Source: Pusillimonas sp. UBA6240 (GTDB lineage: Bacteria > Pseudomonadota > Gammaproteobacteria > Burkholderiales > Burkholderiaceae_B). Taken from it: a DNA stretch of 64,000 nucleotides. The stretch's first letter is position 1. The number at the start of each line of letters is the position of its first letter. The position numbers and the translations under genes are program-made. This document shows positions 43,135 to 51,602 of the stretch, piece after piece. The DNA is taken from the NCBI GenBank assembly GCA_002441445.1, contig DJWC01000085.1, forward strand, positions 33,762 through 97,761. The letters run 5' to 3'. Under the pieces are notes generated by a model, which was not told the DNA's origin, ran no database searches, and saw only the letters and a list, made by a program, of their open reading frames with translations.

Positions 43135-44655
43135 ATGCGTATCGTTGTCGCCGGTTTCGAGCATGAGACCAATACTTTCGCGCCCACCAAGGCCGATAGG
43201 CGCGCCTTCGAACTGGGAGGCGGCTGGCCCGGCATGGTATCGGGCCCGGCCCTGTTCAAAGCCGTCGAAGGCGCGAACATCCCCGCAGCGGGCTTCATCC
43301 GCGCGGCGCAGGCCGCGGGGCATACCCTGCTGCCCACGACCTGGTGCGCGGCCAGCCCTTCGGCGCATGTCACCCGCGATGCCTACGAGCACATCAGCGC
43401 GCTCATCCTGGAGCAGATGGCGGCCGCCTTGCCGGCGGATGCGGTCTACCTGGACCTGCATGGCGCCATGGTGGCCGAGCATCTGGACGACGGCGAGGGC
43501 GAGCTGATCGCCAGGGTGCGCCGCCTGGTTGGCGACGGCATCCCCATCGTGGTCAGCCTGGACCTGCATGCCAATGTCACGGAAAGGATGCTGCGGGGCG
43601 CCGATGCTTTGTTCGCCTTTCGGACCTATCCGCATGTGGACATGGCGGAGACCGGCGAGCGCGTTTTTCGCTACCTGCAGCAGCGCTTCGATGGGCTGCC
43701 GCGCCAGCGGCCGGCCTGGAAACGCATTCCCTTCCTCATCCCCATCTGCTGGCAAAGCACCTTCATGGAGCCGGCCAAATCGCTGTACAAGAAGCTGGAA
43801 CGGATCGAAGCCACGCCGGGCGTAAGCGGCATGTCGCTGTGCATGGGGTTTCCGGCCGCTGACTTTCCCGAATGCGCGGGCATGGTGTGGGCTTATGGCG
43901 CATCCGATACGCTTGCGCGGCAGGCCGTGGACGAGCTGTTTCAGGCCGTGGTCGAGGCCGAGCACGGGTTCGCAGGCACGCTCTACGAAGCCGATGCGGC
44001 CGTGCGCAAGGCGCAGGCGCTTGCGCAGCAGGCCTCGCGTCCCGTCGTCATCGCCGATGCGCAAGACAACCCGGGGGCGGGCAGCGATTCGGACACGACG
44101 GGCATGCTGCGCGCCCTGGTTGCCCATGATGCCCAGGCTGCGGCCATAGGCCTGATCGTCGATCCGGAGTCGGCGGCGCTGGCCCACCAGGCCGGGGCGG
44201 GCCATACCGTGCGCCTGAAACTGGGCGGCAAGTCGGGCGTGCCTGGAGACGAGCCCTTCGAGGGCGACTATCTGGTGGAAAGCCTGTCGGATGGCCGGTT
44301 TCTGGCCAAGGGGCCTTATTATAAAGGCATCCATATGGCGCTGGGGCCTTCGGCCTGCTTGCGCCGGGGCGGCGTGCGCATCGTAGTCACGACCGACAAG
44401 GCCCAGATGGCGGACCAGGAAATGTTCAGGTTCGTAGGCATCGAACCGACGGCGCAGAAAATCCTGGTGCTCAAGAGCGCCACGCATTTCAGGGCGGACT
44501 TCGAACCGATAGCGTCCGGGGTGCTGGTGGCCATCGCGCCGGGTTCCATGAAAATCGACCCCGCCTTGCTGCCCTGGACGCGGCTTGCCGGCGACATCCG
44601 CCTGAACCCCGGCGGGCCCACTTTCGCCGAGTCCGGCAAGGCCCAGGGGCGTTGA
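43135..44655 (+). CDS. M81 family metallopeptidase (MlrC-like)
   Basis: 506 residues from the ATG at 43135, after AAGGAAAGCC and 8 nt from the ATPase stop. N-terminal GFEHETNTFAPT is the family opening; LDLHGAMVAEH (about 102-112) and SLDLHANVT (about 139-147) carry candidate metal ligands, and DAQDNPGAGSDSDTTG (about 318-333) is the conserved C-terminal domain loop. The founding member, MlrC, cleaves linear peptide intermediates in microcystin breakdown. In this operon, after a peptide-type importer and before a deacylase, it probably hydrolyses a short or modified peptide or amide in the cytoplasm. Confidence 0.92.
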   Translation: MRIVVAGFEHETNTFAPTKADRRAFELGGGWPGMVSGPALFKAVEGANIPAAGFIRAAQAAGHTLLPTTWCAASPSAHVTRDAYEHISALILEQMAAALPADAVYLDLHGAMVAEHLDDGEGELIARVRRLVGDGIPIVVSLDLHANVTERMLRGADALFAFRTYPHVDMAETGERVFRYLQQRFDGLPRQRPAWKRIPFLIPICWQSTFMEPAKSLYKKLERIEATPGVSGMSLCMGFPAADFPECAGMVWAYGASDTLARQAVDELFQAVVEAEHGFAGTLYEADAAVRKAQALAQQASRPVVIADAQDNPGAGSDSDTTGMLRALVAHDAQAAAIGLIVDPESAALAHQAGAGHTVRLKLGGKSGVPGDEPFEGDYLVESLSDGRFLAKGPYYKGIHMALGPSACLRRGGVRIVVTTDKAQMADQEMFRFVGIEPTAQKILVLKSATHFRADFEPIASGVLVAIAPGSMKIDPALLPWTRLAGDIRLNPGGPTFAESGKAQGR

Positions 44656-44696
44656 ATATGCAGCCTTCTGTGGAAGCTGATGCATAAGGAAAGGAC

Positions 44697-45848
44697 ATGA
44701 AGCAGCAATCACGAGACATGATCGCCAGGCTGGTGGGCTTCGACACCGTGTCGCGCAATTCCAATATGGCCTTGATCGACTATGTGCGCGACTACCTGGC
44801 CGGCCATGGCGTGCAAAGCCGGCTGGTGAAAAGTCCCGACGGCAAGAAGTCCAATCTGTATGCCACCGTGGGGCCCGATATAGAGGGCGGCGTGGTGCTG
44901 TCGGGGCATACGGATGTGGTGCCGGTGGACGGCCAGCCCTGGGACACCGACCCCTTCGTCCTGACGGAAAAAGACGGCAGACTATACGGGCGCGGCACCT
45001 GCGACATGAAGTCCTTCATCGCCATCGGCCTGGCGATGGCGCCGGACATGCTGCGCGCCGGGCTGAAGCGCCCCATACATTTTGCGCTCAGCTATGACGA
45101 AGAGGTGGGCTGCGTGGGCGCGCCCGCGATGATAGAACGCATGGCCGCGGAAATCGCCAGGCCGGGAGCCGTCATCGTCGGCGAGCCGACCAGCATGGCC
45201 CCCATCATGGCGCACAAGGGCATCGCCGCCGCGCGCACCACCGTCATCGGCCACGAGGCGCACTCCAGCCAGGTGCAGCGCGGCGTGAGCGCCGTCATGA
45301 CCGCCGCCAGGCTGATCACCTTCCTGGACGACATGATGGCCGAAAACAAGGCCAAGGCTGATCCGGACTGCCCCTTCGTGCCGCCGTTTTCCACCATCCA
45401 TGTGGGCGTGGTCCATGGCGGCACCGCCTTGAACATCATTTCGCGCGAATGCTCCTTCGTCTGGGACGTCCGCGTGCTGCCCGGCGAAGACTGGCGCGAT
45501 TATCTCGACCGCTTCCAAGCATACGCCGACAGCCTGCTGCCGGCAATGAAAGCCATTTCTCCCCATGTCTCCATCACCACGGAAGTCCTCGCCGATGCGC
45601 CGCCGCTGACGCACGAAGGCAGCGACGAGGCGCAGCGGCTCGCCCTGCGCTTGTCGGGCTGCGCATGCTGCGGCGTGGTGCCCTATGCCACCGAAGGCGG
45701 ACAGTTCCGCCGGCATGGCTGGCCGGTGGTGGTATGCGGGCCGGGTTCCATCGACCAGGCGCATCAGCCCAACGAATACATCGACGTGGCGCAGGTCGGC
45801 GAATGCGAAACGTTCATCGGAAAACTGATAGATCAACTGGCAAGCTGA
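44697..45848 (+). CDS. acetylornithine deacetylase/ArgE-DapE-type M20 deacylase
   Basis: 383 residues. M20 metal ligands: His71 and Asp73 in SGHTDVVP, bridging Asp103 in GRGTCDMK, Glu135-Glu136 (base and ligand) in SYDEEVGC, a mid ligand near GEPTSM, and a C-terminal His in SIDQAHQPNEY. Closest pattern is ArgE, but the catabolic operon and the neighbouring peptide transporter make an N-acyl amino acid of foreign origin the likelier substrate. It starts 41 nt after the M81 gene and ends the cluster. AAGGAAAGGAC precedes the ATG. Confidence 0.92.
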   Translation: MKQQSRDMIARLVGFDTVSRNSNMALIDYVRDYLAGHGVQSRLVKSPDGKKSNLYATVGPDIEGGVVLSGHTDVVPVDGQPWDTDPFVLTEKDGRLYGRGTCDMKSFIAIGLAMAPDMLRAGLKRPIHFALSYDEEVGCVGAPAMIERMAAEIARPGAVIVGEPTSMAPIMAHKGIAAARTTVIGHEAHSSQVQRGVSAVMTAARLITFLDDMMAENKAKADPDCPFVPPFSTIHVGVVHGGTALNIISRECSFVWDVRVLPGEDWRDYLDRFQAYADSLLPAMKAISPHVSITTEVLADAPPLTHEGSDEAQRLALRLSGCACCGVVPYATEGGQFRRHGWPVVVCGPGSIDQAHQPNEYIDVAQVGECETFIGKLIDQLAS

Positions 45849-45902
45849 AGCAGCCCCCGGATTTGTTCATGTGAGCATGTCCAGCAAGCCTGTTCCATCC
45901 AT

Positions 45903-46925
45903 CTATTGAATTTTCACATTGGCTTCCTTGACTACGCGCTGCCATTTCTGAACATCGTTCTTGACAAAGTCGGCAAAGGCCGCGGGTGTGCTGGTCGCGA
46001 CTTCATAGCCTTGCCCTTCGAGCTTGGCCTTCACCTGGGGATTCGACAGGACTTGTTTGAATAAGTCATTCAGTTTTTTGGTGACGGCGTCGGGCAGCTT
46101 GGCGGGAGCGAAAATGCCGTACCAAGTGGTCACGTCATAGCCCGGTACGCCCGACTCGGCAATGGTCGGAACATCGGGCAGCAGGGGCGAGCGCTTGCTG
46201 CCGGTGACAGCCAAGGCTCTGACCTGCCCCGATTTGATGAAGCTCATGAGCGGCGGCAGGGTATTGAAGGTAAGATTGACATGCCCCGCAACCAGGTCGC
46301 TGTTGCCCGGAGAGGCGCCCTTATAGGGAACGTGCACCATCTTCGTGCCTGTCGTCAGCGCGAACATTTCGCCGGCCAAGTGCGGCGAGCCTCCCTGCCC
46401 GGAGGATGCATAGGTAAGCTTGCCGGGGGACTCCTTGGCCAGCGCGATAAGCTCCTTGACCGAATGGGCGGGCAGCTTCGGGTTCACAGCAAGAACATGG
46501 GTCGTGTAGCCGATAAGGGTTACCGCTGTGAAGTCTTTGACGCAATCGTAAGGCAAGTCTTTATATAAGGCCTGGTTGATCGCGTTGGGCCCGATATTAC
46601 CCAGCAAAATAGTGTAGCCGTCAGCGGGAGAACGGGCAGCCGCCTCGGTGCCGATGATGCCATTGGCGCCCGGTTTGTTTTCAATAACGACCGCATGCTT
46701 GATGCGTTCCGTTATGGCTTCGCCCAGGGTGCGCGCAAAGATATCCGCCCCTCCTCCCGGCGGGTAGGGAACAATCAATTTAATGGCCTTGTCGGGAAAG
46801 CTGGCCGCGGCTTCGGCCGCCGCAGCATCGGCTGCCGCAGCATCGGCTGCCGCAGCAATCGTGCCGGCCATGGCCAGTACTCCCGATCCGATACACAGGG
46901 CCAGCGTACGCAACTTTATTTTCAT
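45903..46925 (-). CDS. Bug/TctC-family periplasmic solute receptor with repeat-expanded signal region
   Basis: 340 residues from the ATG at 46925, which follows the near-perfect ribosome site AAGGAGGTGA; the frame is open well upstream but overlaps the lyase gene. The signal peptide is followed by an Ala-rich spacer with repeated AAAAD/AAAAE units before SFPDKAIKLIV, a feature not found in the other Bugs here. Mature motifs: VPYPPGGGADIFAR, ENKPGANGIIG, SPADGYTIL, VHVPYKGASPGNSDLVAGHVNLTF and LPDVPTIAESGVPG. It begins one base after the stop of the argininosuccinate-lyase-like gene and is coupled to it. Confidence 0.93.
   Translation of the reverse strand: MKIKLRTLALCIGSGVLAMAGTIAAAADAAAADAAAAEAAASFPDKAIKLIVPYPPGGGADIFARTLGEAITERIKHAVVIENKPGANGIIGTEAAARSPADGYTILLGNIGPNAINQALYKDLPYDCVKDFTAVTLIGYTTHVLAVNPKLPAHSVKELIALAKESPGKLTYASSGQGGSPHLAGEMFALTTGTKMVHVPYKGASPGNSDLVAGHVNLTFNTLPPLMSFIKSGQVRALAVTGSKRSPLLPDVPTIAESGVPGYDVTTWYGIFAPAKLPDAVTKKLNDLFKQVLSNPQVKAKLEGQGYEVATSTPAAFADFVKNDVQKWQRVVKEANVKIQ
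46816..46860. repeat. three 15-bp in-frame tandem repeats in a Bug signal-peptide region
   Basis: Units gccgccgcagcatcg (46816-46830), gctgccgcagcatcg (46831-46845) and gctgccgcagcaatc (46846-46860) differ by one to three bases. On the coding strand they give pentapeptides of four Ala and one acidic residue. Copy-number change would alter the spacer length in steps of five residues without a frameshift. Confidence 0.8.
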
Positions 46926-46926
46926 G

Positions 46927-48432
46927 TCACCTCCTTGTGGATTGGGACGGGTGCCGAGCGCGCTCGAGCAGTTGCGCGTCCGCATCGTCGAATTGCTGTG
47001 CCAGCGTATTGAACGCGATGACGTCCTGCTCAAGGTTCTCACGCCAAGTTTGGATGGTTTCGGCGAGCCGCGCAGGCGCGACCCCTCCAGGAGAATCCAT
47101 TCTGCTGATGAAGCCGCTCGGTTCAATGCTGTCGGACAGTTCCGCGTCGCTGATCTTCAAATCGCCGACTCCGTATGCAACAGCCGCTGCTCGCACGTGC
47201 GCGGATGTAAGATGCTGCGAGCCCCAGTCCAGGCATGCCCGTACGGCGGTCCCGACGATTTCGTGAGCCTCGCGAAACGGCAGCCCGCAGTGCACGACCA
47301 GCGTGTTCGCGACTTCGGAAGCAGTCGTAAACCCTTGGGCCAGCACTTCCCGCATCCTGTCCTTATTGAACCGGATGTCTTTTAAAATGGCGGAGGCCAG
47401 ATGCGCGGCATCGGCGCTCAGGTCCAGTGCTTGATTGATCGGTTGAAAGCCATGGTTGATCAGACTGTGAGGCCAATCCTCGTTGCGCGCCATCAGGTAA
47501 ACGGTGGCGAGATGCCCCTGCACCTGCTCGGCGAAGACTTTCACGGTTTCCAGAGGCTCGGGGTTGCGCTTCTGCGGCAGGTAGGTACTTGCGGTGGCAA
47601 AGGCATCGCTCAGTTGTACCATGCCGAATTCCTGGGTATGCCAAAGTATGAAATTGCCCATCAGCCTGGCAAGGTGCGATGTGAACAAGGCGGCGTCGGA
47701 TACCGGTTCTATCATGTAGTCCCAGGCATTCGTGCCGTCGCCCGCCGATGGTACCGGGCCATCATGGCCCAGCAGCTTTGCGGTGACATCGCGCCGGACC
47801 TTGACGCTGGTGCCAACCCCGTTGGCGCTGCCTAGAGGCGACAAATTATGCCGCAGCAGGCATTGGTGCATTCTTTGGGTGTCGCGCTCGAACCAGGCGG
47901 CGAACCGGCCCAGGAAGTGCCCGACGGTCATGACCTGCGATTGTTGCCAGTGCGTATAGGCGGGCATGATGGTGTGGAGATGTTGTTCACAAGTATCCAG
48001 CAGCACGGTGCGCAGTGATAGCTGCGCATTCAGCAGGCGCATCTGCTTGATGCGCAGCTTCAAGCGCATTGCCGCTGGAATGACATCCCCGCGCGAGCGG
48101 CCCAACTGTAGATAGCCGGCCACACCAGCCCCCAGTTTCGACGCGGCATAGGCTTCTATCTGAGGGTATAAATCCCCATCTTCAGCCTTCAGAGGCACTA
48201 TTTCCCGGCCCTTCAGGAAAATGTCCAGCATCAGGCCGACCAGCGCATCGCCCGCCTGATCGGGAACAAGGCCGTGCTCCCGAAGCATGATTGCGTGCGC
48301 AAGGTTGACCCGCGACATTGCGCCGAACAGATCGGCATGGTCTTCCCCCGCGGCTTCTTTTGTCGCGAAGGTGAGCTTGCGTACGATATCGGCAGGCTCG
48401 GTTGAAAGTATGGCGCCGACGCCCAGGGTCAT
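46927..48432 (-). CDS. argininosuccinate lyase-like protein (fumarase/aspartase superfamily)
   Basis: 501 residues from the ATG at 48432, preceded by GGGGGAGACAACC; an ATG at 48447 would add five residues. Superfamily regions: YLQLGRSRGDVIPAAMRL (in place of the THxSRSRND region of ArgH), AYTHWQQSQVMTVGHFL, NLSPLGSANGVGTS and the signature ASTYLPQKRNPEPLE, which corresponds to GSSxMPxKxNP but lacks the usual double Ser. THWQQ (ArgH has THxQxAQP) and these changes suggest a related amino-acid or dicarboxylate lyase rather than true argininosuccinate lyase. It shares an operon with a Bug and diverges from a LysR gene. Confidence 0.85.
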   Translation of the reverse strand: MTLGVGAILSTEPADIVRKLTFATKEAAGEDHADLFGAMSRVNLAHAIMLREHGLVPDQAGDALVGLMLDIFLKGREIVPLKAEDGDLYPQIEAYAASKLGAGVAGYLQLGRSRGDVIPAAMRLKLRIKQMRLLNAQLSLRTVLLDTCEQHLHTIMPAYTHWQQSQVMTVGHFLGRFAAWFERDTQRMHQCLLRHNLSPLGSANGVGTSVKVRRDVTAKLLGHDGPVPSAGDGTNAWDYMIEPVSDAALFTSHLARLMGNFILWHTQEFGMVQLSDAFATASTYLPQKRNPEPLETVKVFAEQVQGHLATVYLMARNEDWPHSLINHGFQPINQALDLSADAAHLASAILKDIRFNKDRMREVLAQGFTTASEVANTLVVHCGLPFREAHEIVGTAVRACLDWGSQHLTSAHVRAAAVAYGVGDLKISDAELSDSIEPSGFISRMDSPGGVAPARLAETIQTWRENLEQDVIAFNTLAQQFDDADAQLLERARHPSQSTRR

Positions 48433-48634
48433 GGTTGTCTCCCCCATTGAAAATCTGGTTATTTCGGATATGAATCCTCTTGCCTGATAAGTAATATGGG
48501 TGATAAGACGGCGCAGTGGAATCAGAGAATCCCAAAGAGGGTTTCGATGAAACCGAAAGCACAGACGATCGCGTTGTCCTTGTCTTCATATTTTTTTTGT
48601 TGGATGGTCATGCGCTAACTCGTTTCGAAGCAAT

Positions 48635-49525
48635 ATGCATTTCGATCTTGCAGACTTGAGTCTATTCATTCACATCGGCGCGTCGTCCACGCTCACCGCT
48701 GCGGCCAAGCGCGCGCATTTATCGGTGGCCACGGTTAGCGGCCGCATCAAGGCGCTCGAGGAACAGCTGGATGCCAGGCTGCTGTACAGGACCAGCCGCG
48801 GGATAGAAATGACGCCCGCAGGCGAGAGGCTGCTGCGGCATGCGCGGCTGATTTGCCGGCAATGCGATGAACTAAAGCGGGAATTCGACAAAAGCGATAA
48901 TTCGGATACCGCACATATTCGCATTTTCGCCAATACCACCGCCGTTACCGAATTCCTGCCGAGAATATTGGCCACTTACCTGGCCAGATGGCCCAATGTC
49001 ACGATCGACCTTCAGGAGCGGCTGACGCGCGACATCATAAGAGGCGTTATAGATGGTTCGACCGATATGGGCATCGTCGCGGGCGAGGTCGACGTACCCG
49101 GCTTGCAGGCCTTGCTCTTCAGCACCGACACTTTGGTGCTCGTTGCGCCGATGGGGCATCCTCTTGCCCGTTGCAAATCGGTGACGCTGGATGAGGTCGC
49201 GCAATACCCGATGGTGGGCATGCATGAAGGCTCTACCATCGTGAATTTTTTGCGTGAACAATACGAGCATAACGGCCGGATACTGCCATTGCGCATCCAG
49301 CTTTACAGTTTCGAGTCCATCTGCAAAATGATCGAGTTGGGCGTGGGTGTTGGTATCGTCCCCGATTCGGCGGCCAGACGTTATGCTGCCAGCATGGCGC
49401 TGTGTATTATGCCCATCGACGAGCCGTGGGTGATCAGGAAGCGCAGCATATTGCTGCGTAGCGGCATGGCGATATCTCCCTGCACGCAGATGTTGATCGA
49501 TGCAATCAAACAGGAACTGGCTTAG
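48635..49525 (+). CDS. LysR-family transcriptional regulator
   Basis: 296 residues. HTH about 1-60 (DLADLSLFIHIGASSTLTAAAKRA, VATVSGRIKALEEQ) and an inducer domain with the MIELGVGVGIVPD segment. It diverges from the argininosuccinate-lyase-like/Bug operon across a 202-bp region that includes an 8-T run (48591-48598), so it likely controls that operon. Weak ribosome site (GAAG) before the ATG at 48635. It is followed by a convergent gene and a shared hairpin. Confidence 0.93.
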   Translation: MHFDLADLSLFIHIGASSTLTAAAKRAHLSVATVSGRIKALEEQLDARLLYRTSRGIEMTPAGERLLRHARLICRQCDELKREFDKSDNSDTAHIRIFANTTAVTEFLPRILATYLARWPNVTIDLQERLTRDIIRGVIDGSTDMGIVAGEVDVPGLQALLFSTDTLVLVAPMGHPLARCKSVTLDEVAQYPMVGMHEGSTIVNFLREQYEHNGRILPLRIQLYSFESICKMIELGVGVGIVPDSAARRYAASMALCIMPIDEPWVIRKRSILLRSGMAISPCTQMLIDAIKQELA

Positions 49526-49561
49526 GGTCTGCCAATGCTAAAAGAGCGGGCGTGAAGGCGG

Positions 49562-49575
49562 GCGGGGCGACCCGC
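49562..49575. terminator. hairpin between convergent LysR and chimeric gene
   Basis: GCGGG (49562-49566) pairs with CCCGC (49571-49575) over a GCGA loop, a GNRA-type tetraloop. It lies between the LysR stop (49525) and the stop of the convergent gene at 49578. Short, without a U tract, but well placed to act in both directions. Confidence 0.5.
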
Positions 49576-49577
49576 TG

Positions 49578-50618
49578 TCATTCCAGCCAGTTCAAGTGGC
49601 CTCGTGGGTAATTGGTTAGGATTCGATTACCTGTTTGTGTAGTGACGACCATGTCGCCAATGGCGGCGCCGCCCAACCGGGGAACGAACAAATTCGGATG
49701 AAGTTCGAAGAGCATTCCGGGCTGAATGGCCAAGGATTTGGCTTGTGCGCCGCCATCGTATGCCTGCGGGAATGCCAGGCTCGCGATGGGATCCTCGTAG
49801 GAATGCCCCAGGCCGTGCCCATGGCGGAATCGGAATATTTGATCGTCCAGTTCGGGGTAGTCGCGCTTGATGATATCTTCCGCGGCTAGATGAACCAGCG
49901 CAAGATCCGCGCCTGGCGCGAGCTTTGCTTTCATTGCGGTCCACATCCGCTCGGCCGAACTGAAAACAGCGTCTTGATTCTTTGTGGCGCCCCCCATGGT
50001 CCCGCTACGGATGGCGTGCCCCCAGTGTCCATCCAGCAGCAGGTAAATGCCCAGTAATACTTGATCGCCCTGCTGGGGTGTTCGCTGGCATTCATCCTTG
50101 AAGAATCGGCAATAGTCGGCCTCCGGGCCAACGGTAAGCCATGTCATGCAATATTCGGCCCCGGCGTAACGCGCTACACGCTCCAATTCCGCTGGCAGCT
50201 TGCTATGCGCCGCCATGACCAGCGGACTTTCGTTCAGCAAAATTACGGGCGCCAGATCAATCGCCGGGTCATAGGGCAGATTCGCATACAGCGCCTTTCC
50301 GACGCTGACCGGCCCGGGTGTGGCCAGGCCTATCGTGTACCCATCAGGCTTGGCGTTGGCGACCAGACGCGTACCGATATTACCGCCGGCGCCCCCACGA
50401 TTCTGTACGACTATCGGCTGGCCCAGCTCTTGCTCCAGTTTCGCGGCGACTAAACGTGCCACGTTATCGCTGCCCCCTCCTGCCGGATATGGGACGACCA
50501 AAGTGACCGGCCTATCAGGATAGCCGGATTGTGCGATTGCTGGTGCGGCGCTAAACCCGATAAGAGCGAGCCCGCTTGCAATCAAGAGAATGAGCGATTT
50601 GCGGCGCATGCCAAGCAT
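49578..50618 (-). CDS. chimeric protein: N-terminal half Bug receptor fused to C-terminal half M24 peptidase-like domain
   Basis: 346 residues in one open frame. Residues 1-30 are a signal peptide and about 31-143 are the first half of a normal Bug (VPYPAGGGSDNVAR, NRGGAGGNIG, AKPDGYTIG, ANLPYDP). From about residue 144 (coordinate near 50189) the sequence becomes an M24 creatinase/aminopeptidase-like catalytic domain: RYAGAEYCMTW, GIYLLLDGHWGHAIRSGT, RHGHGLGHSYEDP (His270/H272 region) and PGMLFELHPNLFVP. The second Bug lobe and the M24 N-terminal domain are both missing, so this looks like a deletion junction. Several M24 metal ligands are replaced. GGAGACAATC precedes the ATG. Function is doubtful. 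Confidence 0.8.
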   Translation of the reverse strand: MLGMRRKSLILLIASGLALIGFSAAPAIAQSGYPDRPVTLVVPYPAGGGSDNVARLVAAKLEQELGQPIVVQNRGGAGGNIGTRLVANAKPDGYTIGLATPGPVSVGKALYANLPYDPAIDLAPVILLNESPLVMAAHSKLPAELERVARYAGAEYCMTWLTVGPEADYCRFFKDECQRTPQQGDQVLLGIYLLLDGHWGHAIRSGTMGGATKNQDAVFSSAERMWTAMKAKLAPGADLALVHLAAEDIIKRDYPELDDQIFRFRHGHGLGHSYEDPIASLAFPQAYDGGAQAKSLAIQPGMLFELHPNLFVPRLGGAAIGDMVVTTQTGNRILTNYPRGHLNWLE

Positions 50619-50657
50619 GATTGTCTCCGGTTATTGAAATTGAAAAGTTGTGAAGTG

Positions 50658-51602
50658 TCACAGGAAATTTTCAATTGCGCCGCCATCGGCGGCGCTGTGG
50701 CCGTTGGCGCATAGATATACTTGCTCGCGCAGCCATTTATGGGAGGCGCTGCGGTCATTTCTGGCATGCCAAAGTTGCGTGAATCGCAGCGTCGGCAACG
50801 GTAAGGGATGCGGGTGAAATACCAGGTCGGCATGCTTTTGAAGCTTGATTGCCACCTTGGATGTCGTTGTCAAAAGTAAATTCGTACCCTCGAGGATATC
50901 GGGTATGGAGAGCAGAGAAGACACCTGAACGGCGATTTGTCTTTGCTTGCCCTGCGTTGAAAGCGCCTGTTCGACGACACCGGCGGCCCCGCCGCCTTGC
51001 CGGGGCATGACCAGGTGTTTGCAGCTTAGAAATTCGTCCACGCCGAACTCCCGCTGCGCCAATGGGTGGCCTGCCCGCATGAGACACACGAAATGGTCCT
51101 GGAACAATTCGGTGTGATGTATAGGATGCGTGAAGCTTGCATCGGATGCCAGGCATAAATCCACCTTGCTGGTTAGCAAAAGATCCTCCGCGGTATGGGT
51201 ATTGATGTCGATGGTCTGCAGGGAGATGTTGGGCGCCTGGGCCGACAGCAGTTTGATCAGTTCGGGTAGCAATACATAGGAGCCGTAGTCGGAAATGCCC
51301 AGTGTGAAGTGCACCCTGGTCGAGCCGGGGTTGAAGTGGGGGCTGTCCGATAAAATGTCATCCAGAAGATGGACCGATTGAGTGACATTGTGGTGCATCT
51401 CCAGCGCCTTGTGGGTTGGCCGCATGCCGGCGCCCGAGCGGATGAACAAGGGATCGCGAAAAATCGTCCGCAAATTGGAAAGCCCTTTGCTGACGGCCGA
51501 TTGATTCAAGCCTAGGCTGTTGGCTGCCCTCGAAACATTGCCTTCGGACATGATCGCCTGGAATATTTGCAGATCCATGATATCAAGGTGTTTTCTGCCC
51601 AT
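50658..51602 (-). CDS. LysR-family transcriptional regulator (NodD/NahR-like branch)
   Basis: 314 residues from the ATG at 51602; the frame is open to 51701 but that part lies inside the hydantoinase B gene. HTH about 9-66 (SRAANSLGLNQSAVSKGLSNLR) with the DPLFIR motif that marks the NodD/NahR/SyrM branch, then the inducer domain. Its first 20 bases overlap the end of hydantoinase B on the same strand, so it is cotranscribed with hyuAB, unlike the other LysR genes here which diverge from their targets. Only 39 nt separate it from the chimeric gene downstream. Confidence 0.93.
   Translation of the reverse strand: MGRKHLDIMDLQIFQAIMSEGNVSRAANSLGLNQSAVSKGLSNLRTIFRDPLFIRSGAGMRPTHKALEMHHNVTQSVHLLDDILSDSPHFNPGSTRVHFTLGISDYGSYVLLPELIKLLSAQAPNISLQTIDINTHTAEDLLLTSKVDLCLASDASFTHPIHHTELFQDHFVCLMRAGHPLAQREFGVDEFLSCKHLVMPRQGGGAAGVVEQALSTQGKQRQIAVQVSSLLSIPDILEGTNLLLTTTSKVAIKLQKHADLVFHPHPLPLPTLRFTQLWHARNDRSASHKWLREQVYLCANGHSAADGGAIENFL

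Noticed and set aside
42754..44712. Long open frame of 652 codons on the minus strand
   Set aside because: It lies opposite the ABC ATPase and M81 genes, whose motifs are complete; its translation is Arg/His/Gly/Gln-rich without domains. It is an antisense shadow of high-GC genes.
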